A stretch of 64,000 bases of DNA, taken from contig NC_092048.1 of assembly GCF_003086295.3 (NCBI RefSeq), positions 38,688,425-38,752,424 on the forward strand, in the 5' to 3' direction. Within the stretch, counting starts at the first letter, position 1. Every line of letters begins with the position of its first letter. The notes under the pieces were generated by a model, which saw only the letters and a list, made by a program, of their open reading frames with translations, did no database searches and was not told the origin of the DNA. Positions 57,625 to 64,000 of the stretch are shown here, in pieces. The translations under genes and the position numbers were made by a program. Origin of the DNA: Arachis hypogaea. Taxonomy: Eukaryota; Streptophyta; Magnoliopsida; Fabales; Fabaceae.

Positions 57625-59255
57625 TGGTTCACGAAATTGTGATCATCAATGGCACCAACAACTTGGTACGCACAATTGTAATCTCCACTCTTTATCACAA
57701 CTCCGCACAACTAACCAGCAAGTGCACTGGGTCGTCCAAGTAATAAACCTTACGCGAGTAAGGGTCGATCCCACGGAGATTGTCGGCTTGAAGCAAGCTA
57801 TGGTCATCTTGTAAATCTCAGTCAGGTGGATTCAAATGGTTATGGAGAATGGATAATTAAAATATGAATAAAACATAAAATAAAGATAGAGATAGAGATA
57901 CTTATGTAATTCATTGGTAGGAATTTCAGATAAGCGTATGAAGATGCTTTATTCCTCTTGAACCTCTGCTTTCCTATTGCCTTCTTCCAATCATTCATAC
58001 TCCTTTCCATGGCAAGCTTTATGTTGGGAATCACCGTTGTCAATGGCTACTTCCCATCCTCTCAGTAAAAATGTTCTATGCACGCTGTCACCGCACGGCT
58101 AATCATCTGTCGGTTCTCGATCATGTTGGAATAGGATCCATTGATCCTTTTGCGTCTGTCTCACGCCCAACACTCGCGAGTTTGAAGCTCGTCACAGTCA
58201 TCCCTTCCCAGATCCTACTCAGAATACCACAAACAAGGTTTAGACGTTCCGGATCTCAGGAATGGCCGCCAATAATTCTAGCCTATACCACGAAGGTTCT
58301 AATCTTAGATTAGAAACCCAAGAGATACACATTCAAGCTTGTTTGCATGTAGAACGGAAGTGGTTGTCAGGCACGCATTCATAGGTGAGAATGGTGATGA
58401 GTGTCACATAATCATCACATTCATCATGTTCTTGGGTGCAAATGAATATCTTGGAGAAGAAATAGACTTGAGTTGAATAGAAAAATAATAGTACTTGTAT
58501 TAATTCATGAAGAACAGCAGAGCTCCACACCTTAATCTATGGTGTGTAGAAACTGCACCGTTTAAAATATAAAAGTAATGAAGGTTCATTGGGTTCGGCC
58601 CCAGAGGGGGAACCAGAATGACCAAGATAAAAATACAATAGCAAAAGGTCCTATTTATAGAAAACTAGTAGCCTAGGGTTACAGAAATAGGTAATTAATG
58701 CAGAAATCTTCTTCCGGGCCCACTTGGTGTGTGCTTGGGCTGAGCATTGAAGCTTCCATGTGTAGAGACTTTTCTTGGAGTTAAACGCCAGCTTTTGTGC
58801 CAGTTTGGGTGTTTAACTCCAGCTTTTGTGCCAGTTCTGGCGTTAAACGCCAAAATTCTTGAGCTGACTTGGAACGCCTATTTGGGCCATCAAATCTCGT
58901 GCAAAGTATGGACTATTATATATTTCTGGAAAGCCCAGGATGTCTACTTTCTAACGCAATTGAGAGCGCGCCAATTGAGCTTCTGTAGCTCCAGAAAATC
59001 CATTTTGAGTGCAGAGAGGTCAGAATCCAACAGTATCTGCAGTTCTTTTTCAGCCTCTGAATCAGATTTTTGCTCAGGTCCCTCAATTTATGCCAGAAAA
59101 TACCTGAAATCACAGAAAAACACACAAACTCATAGTAAAGTCCAGAAGAGTGATTTTTATTTAAAAACTAATAAAAGCATAATAAAAACTAACTAAAATA
59201 TACTAAAAACATACTAAAAACAATGCCAAAAAGCGTATAAATTATCCGCTCATCA
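57625..59255 (-). repeat. 5' LTR of E3
   Basis: 1,631 bp, very like 48740-50368. It contains GGCGTTAAACGCC words (about 58760-58855), TATAAATAGG (58659-58650) and the fossil primer site near its end (57669-57649). Right flank is GTCAT. Confidence 0.9.
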
Positions 59256-59260
59256 GTCAT

Positions 59261-60345
59261 CTTCTACCAAGTGAAGGAAAGTCAAATGAGCTATACCAAT
59301 CCTAATTCACAAGTCCTAACCTTTTCACTAATTAACTTAGTGGAAGCTAGAGTCAATGGACACCAATTATCAAGGCTTGGACATTAACAACTCAATTTCA
59401 CCTAAGTTACCTTCCCAAGCCAAGAATACAAAAATCTACTCTAACATCCTTCCAAGCATTTAATCAAACACTTGGAAGGTATAAAAGGAAAGCAAGATAA
59501 AATTGTAAGAAAAGTAAATCTACAACTACTAATTGTAAAGAAATTAACAACAACAATTCAAATCAACAATAAAGGAACATGAAGCATAAATTACATTAAA
59601 GGAAAATAGGAGAAACAAGAGTGCATAAACAACAAAGTAAACAATCACAAAGATTAAAGTACAAAACTAGAGAAGCAAAGGTAGAAGAACAAGAAATTGA
59701 AGAGGAAAAGTAAATCAAAGCATGAATTAAACCTAGATCTAAGAAATCCTAATCTACCTCTAACCAAATTCTAGAGAGAAGAGAGAGCTTCTCTCTCTAG
59801 AAACTAACTAAAGCATGATAAAACTCAATTATGTGTTCTCCCCCTGACTCCTCTTGGCCCAGAAATCGCCCTCAGCGTTTTCACTTTAATGAGGTCACGT
59901 GCGAACTACGACGCGTACGCGTGGGTCACGCGTACGCGTCGCTTGACATTTTTGCTTCCATGCGTACGCGTCATGTCACGCGTACGCGTCGCCATGCGAC
60001 TTCAAATTCACGCGCGCGCATCTACCACGCGTGCGCGTCGGTGAATTCATCCCAAATCCTTGATTTTCCATGATTTCTCCACTTTGCATGCTTTTCTCTT
60101 CATTTTTTTGATCCATTCCTAACCTTTTCAACCTGAAATCACTCAACAAACGCATCAAGGCATCTAGTAGAATCAAAGGTGAATTAAAATTAGCAAATTA
60201 AAGGCCTAAAAAGCATGTTTTTACACTTAAGCACAAATTAGGAGAAAGTCATGAAACCATGCTATTTCATTGCATAAGTGTGGGAAAAGGGTGATAAAAT
60301 CCCCTGAATTCAGCATAGAATGCACCACGAAATAGTGGGGCATCA
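59261..60345 (-). repeat. E4 3' LTR, piece 3
   Basis: On the minus strand this is the LTR start, TGATGCCCCACTATTTCG. It carries the E4 palindrome word at 59910-60040 (ACGCGTACGCGT, several copies). No coding content. Confidence 0.65.
59910..60040. repeat. ACGCGTACGCGT palindrome array in the E4 LTR
   Basis: Copies of ACGCGTACGCGT, ACGCGTGCGCGT and CACGCGCGCGCATC within 130 bp. The same words recur at 62818-63072 inside E4. Confidence 0.8.
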
Positions 60346-62817
60346 AATCTCCCTACGCTTAAACCAAGCATGTCCTCATGCTAAACCAAGAAAGAAACAA
60401 AGGGTATTATCATTTATTCTAATGCAAACTACCTGAATGCAATCTATCTAAATACAACTATCTAAATGAATGCAATTACTTGGTCAAAATAATTCAACTT
60501 CCAAGAAAGCATATATGCACAAGGGATAAAGGTATTAGCAACCAAATCAAACCCCAATTGAGTTGAGTTATTAAATATTTTACAAACTTGCAAGACAAGT
60601 GATGATCATAGGTGAAAACATGTAATTGAGTAATCAACCCTCACCGAATGTGCATCCGCTCTAGTCGCTCAAAGTGTATAGGGTTGATTCACTCAATTCT
60701 CCCCTAATCATGCTTTCCAAGATTTGTTTTTTCATCTAACAATCAACAATTATTTCATGCATGCATACAAATATCATGAGGTCTTTTCATAGGTTGTAAT
60801 AGGGTCAGGGTCAAGGTGTGATGCATATGGCTAAGTGGACTTGAGATTTGAATCTTTGATTAACTTAAACTTTCCACCTAACCTATATAGCAACCTATAC
60901 AATTCTAAGCTAACCTAACTACCCATTCTTCACTTTTTCACATACTCATGCATTCTCTTCTCTTGATCACAACTCATATGCATTGATTTTTTATTGAATT
61001 TTACTTTGGGGCATTTTGTCCCCTTTTTATTGCTTTGCTTTTTCTTTCTTTTTCTATTTTTTTCTTTTTCTACATTTTTTCCTTTTCATTCTTCTTTTTT
61101 TTTCTTTTCTTTTCAAACTAAAATATACACAAGAGCATCAATGCATATGGTTTTACATTTAATTAACACATGAGTATGTACCCAATTTCCAATATTTTCA
61201 ATAAAGACATAAAAACACCCTTTTACATCAACCAATGTCCCAAGTTTCCCCACACTTGAATGATACACACTCACTAGCCTAAGCTAATCAAAGATCCAAA
61301 TAAAGGATATTTATTGTTTTTCTCTTCAAGGCTTGTAATGTGCTAATATTAAGAACAAAGTGGGTTAATCGTAGGCTCAAAGTTGGCTAACAATGGAAGA
61401 TAAAAGGTAAGGCTATTTGGGTAAGTGAGCTAATTGAAACAATGGCCTCAATCATATAAATGCATGTTTACATAAAATAATGGACATAAATAATCAAACA
61501 AATCAAAGATTACAATCATAGAAAGAGAACAATGCACACAAGAAGGAAAATAAGTGGTTATAAGATGTAACCACACCATTAAGGCTCAAAACCCGCAAGC
61601 TTGTGTTCTTAGCTTAAAAATCATGTTCCACAAGATATAATTCAAGTAAGTTCAATGAAAAATTTTTACTCAAATCAATTGGAGTGCCCTATAGATAAAT
61701 TTCTTGAAAATTTTCATTATTTTGGTTAAGCTTATAGTGTATATATATGCAAAAAATAAGAAATTGCAACAAAAAATCCTAAAAGACCTAAATATGAAAT
61801 GCACAAGTGTTGGGATTAGAAATTTGTCACCCAAAAATGCCGACTGGTCGGCCGACCTCCCCACACTTAAAAGTGTGCACCGTCCGCGGTGCATTCAAAG
61901 ATGAGCAAGGGGGTACGGTGACTCTCCGAGTTGCCACCTTCAGCTGGTGGATCAACCAGTTGCTGTGTGCTCTTTGTTCCACTTCCGTTTTAGCTTATAA
62001 TGACTCATCCTGAAAATAAAAGGTATGATAGTAAGAAAAGTAAATACAAAAGCAAGGAAGCATACATTGTTGGAATGAGGTAATCCTCACTAGAATGAAG
62101 TGAGTGACCCAATGTGTGACATTAATAAAACAAGTGTGTGAGTTCTAAGATGTATGTAGTCTAGAACACACACTAGCATAAAAGGAACTATGTCATAGTT
62201 ACACAAAAAGGAGCATGCACTTCACTCGTTCTAGTGTGCTTGAGATGCTCTAAATTCATAGGTTAAAACAACCAAACAAGCAATAGAGAAACATGAAAGC
62301 ATTCAAGTCAAAAACATATGGATGCATATGACCAAGAAACACAATGATTGAGATAAATGCACACATCCGTCAAGAAATTGCCTAATCAAAGAAAAGAATT
62401 CAAATCACATGGTGGCGAAGTCATGCAATTTAAAAGATTTAATATGCTCTAAGGACAATCATCATGTACTTGGTGTTCACAAACATTAAGCATAAAAAAC
62501 TCAGACCAAGTAACAAATTGTAACCTCAATAAGAGAATCCAACAATGAATATCCAAAAGGAATTATGCTAAAATAACATCAAGTTAATAATAAGCAGCAA
62601 TACACAGTAAACAAAATTAATAATCCAATACTTATGAAAGAAAAAGAGAAAATGAAATGAAAATTAAACTAACTAAACAACTAACTAATTAACTAACTAA
62701 AAAAATGGTTACCAATGGTGTTTGGTAGTGTTGGATGAGGGGTAAGAGAAGGGAAGAAGAAAGAAGAAGGAAAGAAATGGAAAGAAGATGAGAAAAGAAG
62801 TGTGTGAAACAAGGCGA
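60346..62817 (-). other. 3' interior of E4, non-coding
   Basis: Adjacent to the LTR the minus strand reads GAGGACATGCTTGG, TTTAAGCGTAGGGAGATT, the counterpart of the block in the other elements. Words AAGTGTGGGGA occur near 61253 and 61860. There is no ORF2 and no other supported frame. Confidence 0.6.
61846..61893. other. Compact triple-hairpin cluster in E4
   Basis: GGTCGGCCGACC (61846-61857, perfect palindrome), CACACTT-AA-AAGTGTG (61862-61877) and TGCACCG-TCCG-CGGTGCA (61876-61893) are packed into 48 bp in otherwise AT-rich DNA. Confidence 0.6.
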
Positions 62818-63072
62818 TCCACGCGTATGTGTCGGGTGACACGTGCGCGTGGGTGAGTTGAAATGAAGAGGGGCGCATGCGCGTCAAAGCACGCGCAAGC
62901 GTGGAGGCAGTTACGCGTTTCGCACAATATTCGCGCGAAGTTCGCGCAACTCTCGGGTTTTTGGTTGGGAGGTGGAAATTTTGTATCCACGCGTATGCGT
63001 GGCTGACGCGTGCGCGTGGATGGTCAAAAAAAACTTGGGTCACGCGTAAGCATGGGGCACGCGTACGCGTGG
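62818..63072. repeat. ACGCGTACGCGT palindrome array inside E4
   Basis: Words such as CACGCGTACGCGTG, CCACGCGTATGCGTGG and GACGCGTGCGCGTGG. It lies just after (minus strand) the post-ORF double hairpin, as the GGCGTT arrays do in E1 and E3. Frames across it are artefacts. Confidence 0.8.
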
Positions 63073-63272
63073 GTTGGTGCTCTATTTTTCAAAATTTTTC
63101 CATGTTTTTGCACCAAACCAAGCATTTCAAACCTCCAAATAGCTACCAAAACACCTTAAAACCTTATTTAACATACTAGACCATCAACAAAACTCAACAA
63201 TTCAAACAAAACATGAAATTAAACTAATGTTACCAATATTTACAAAGGAGAAAAATGAAAAGAGTTTATCAT

Positions 63273-63321
63273 GGTGGGGTGTCTCCCACCTAACACTTTT
63301 GTTTATTGTCCTTAGTTGGAC
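63273..63321 (-). other. Post-ORF double hairpin, E4
   Basis: On the minus strand: hairpin A GTCC-AACTAA-GGAC (63321-63308), then AAAAGTGTTA, then hairpin B GGTGGG-AGACAC-CCCACC (63290-63273). It starts 17 nt after the stop of the preceding frame. Confidence 0.7.
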
Positions 63322-63338
63322 TTACGGGGAGCTCCTCA

Positions 63339-63626
63339 TCAAGGGGGCTTGTGTTTGAACTCTTCCTTGAACATCCACCAATGCTTGGACTTCCAATAAG
63401 CTCCATTCTTTAAAGTTAATAACTCCAAGCCTTGATGGAGTTCCTCACAAACCATGGGCTCCCAAAATTGATCCTCATGTATTCCCGGATCCCATATCTT
63501 GTTTCTACACCCGTCTTTGAATTGATCATTATTAGTCCATCCGGGTGGTGAGCAAGATAAATTCTCAATAAAGCGACCAAACATCATCCTAGACCCAAGC
63601 AATCTAGTTCTACACCAACCCTTCAA
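63339..63626 (-). pseudogene. E4 main-frame C-terminal fragment of unknown type
   Basis: A 95-codon frame ending SKHWWMFKEEFKHKPP, with Trp-rich and Asn-rich stretches and no polymerase or integrase motif. Upstream (63627-64000) coding traces such as EYGLLEMDGQLRALYGF appear in another frame. From memory such tails are common in peanut element sequences, but I cannot name the domain. It directly precedes the double hairpin, so it is the end of E4's main frame, which at this point does not look like integrase. E4 may therefore be non-autonomous. Confidence 0.4.
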
Positions 63627-64000
63627 TTAAGCCTTAAACATGTAACCATCATGAACTTTGATTTACAATGCCAACCACTAACTGTCTCCCTTTTGCTCTT
63701 AAAGCCATAAAGAGCTCTAAGTTGCCCATCCATCTCAAGCAAACCATATTCAAGTGGAATCATAAAGCTTAGGGATCAAAGATTTACCCACTTGAATGAA
63801 AGAATGGATGGTGATGGCTTGGGGAGAGGTATTTCCATTGGTCTTGGAAGCTTCACTCCCTTGTGTTCTTCCTTGATTACCTCCACCTCTAATAAAGCTT
63901 ATTCAAATTCAATCCTTTGTTTATTAATTTCATCTAACTCTTCCCCATCACTCAAATTATAAATAGGAGGGTGAGAGAAATCTACCTCCACAACACTTTC

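Larger units (their letters stand above)
48740..59255 (-). mobile_element. Non-autonomous Athila-type element E3 (gag-pro and ORF2, no RT/RH/IN)
   Basis: 10,516 bp, minus strand, with LTRs of 1,629 bp (48740-50368, 3') and 1,631 bp (57625-59255, 5'). Flanks are TTCAT (48735-48739) and GTCAT (59256-59260), matching at four of five bases. The order on the minus strand is primer site, long leader, gag-protease with four stops, double hairpin, palindrome array, TATA, ORF2 (intact), conserved 3' region. Everything between protease and the post-ORF hairpins is missing. It must have moved with borrowed enzymes. From memory, peanut has a described autonomous/non-autonomous pair (FIDEL/Feral) of this type. 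Confidence 0.85.
37642..64000 (-). mobile_element. Athila-like element E4, carrying two nested insertions
   Basis: A minus-strand element entering from the right. Its 3' LTR is in three pieces (37642-37811, 48562-48739, 59261-60345) separated by E2 and E3. On the minus strand the LTR starts TGATGCCCCACTATTTCG at 60345 and ends TTCTAAACCA at 37642. The interior (60346 onward) has a pre-LTR block, a hairpin cluster, a palindrome array, the post-ORF double hairpin and part of a coding frame. The 5' half is beyond the window. Flank ATTGA (37637-37641) is the candidate target duplication. Confidence 0.7.

Noticed and set aside
59831..60073. Arg/His-rich frame at the E4 LTR palindromes (also 62693-63179)
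   Set aside because: Translation of the ACGCGTACGCGT repeat.

Overview
The window is plant nuclear DNA, almost certainly from a legume and probably peanut (Arachis). It is repeat on repeat: LTRs with 5-bp target duplications, primer sites for plant tRNA-Asp and tRNA-iMet, intron-bearing gene fragments, CACTA and Mutator transposon parts, and AT-rich filler. The genus is inferred from remembered likeness to peanut Athila-type Ty3 elements such as FIDEL; no database was searched. No intact host gene was found.

Layout. 1-2409: 3' end of an Athila-type element (E0), inserted in the 3' LTR of a minus-strand chromovirus derivative (2410-10017) that has 3.7-kb LTRs around only 992 bp of non-coding interior. 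10018-25686: right part of a CACTA element carrying spliced-gene fragments of porphobilinogen deaminase (HEMC) and a DEAD-box helicase RH28 homologue, and split by a complete Athila-type element E1 (13197-25436, TSD ATAAT). 26717-29717: a solo chromovirus LTR (TSD CCATA) holding its own promoter-like region, an intron and an ORF. 29737-31369: a MITE and the remnant of a second CACTA element. 32360-34430: a 2-kb fold-back. 34968-37579: a decayed Mutator transposase gene. 37642-64000: a minus-strand element E4 whose one LTR has been hit twice, by E2 (37812-48556, plus strand, TSD CTTGT, gag-pol with only two stops) and by E3 (48740-59255, minus strand), which has lost reverse transcriptase, RNase H and integrase but keeps an intact ORF2.

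How the parts work together. Where they are visible, the Athila-type elements share a plan: tRNA-Asp primer site, leader, one gag-pro(-pol) frame, a two-hairpin structure 12-18 nt after the last stop codon, and a conserved block before the 3' LTR. E1 and E3 also have a palindrome array, a TATA box, a copy of the pre-LTR block and then ORF2. E1 could once supply reverse transcriptase and integrase, whereas E3 must borrow them.

The most interesting signals are non-coding. First, a covarying double hairpin after the coding frame occurs in four different elements (20637, 45290, 53458, 63273). Second, each retroelement family carries its own short CpG-containing palindrome, repeated in its LTR and, in several families, at internal sites. 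Third, ORF2 seems to have an internal copy of the LTR promoter layout. Fourth, chromovirus LTRs share a covarying hairpin before a splice acceptor and ATG. All coordinates and mismatch counts were read by eye.
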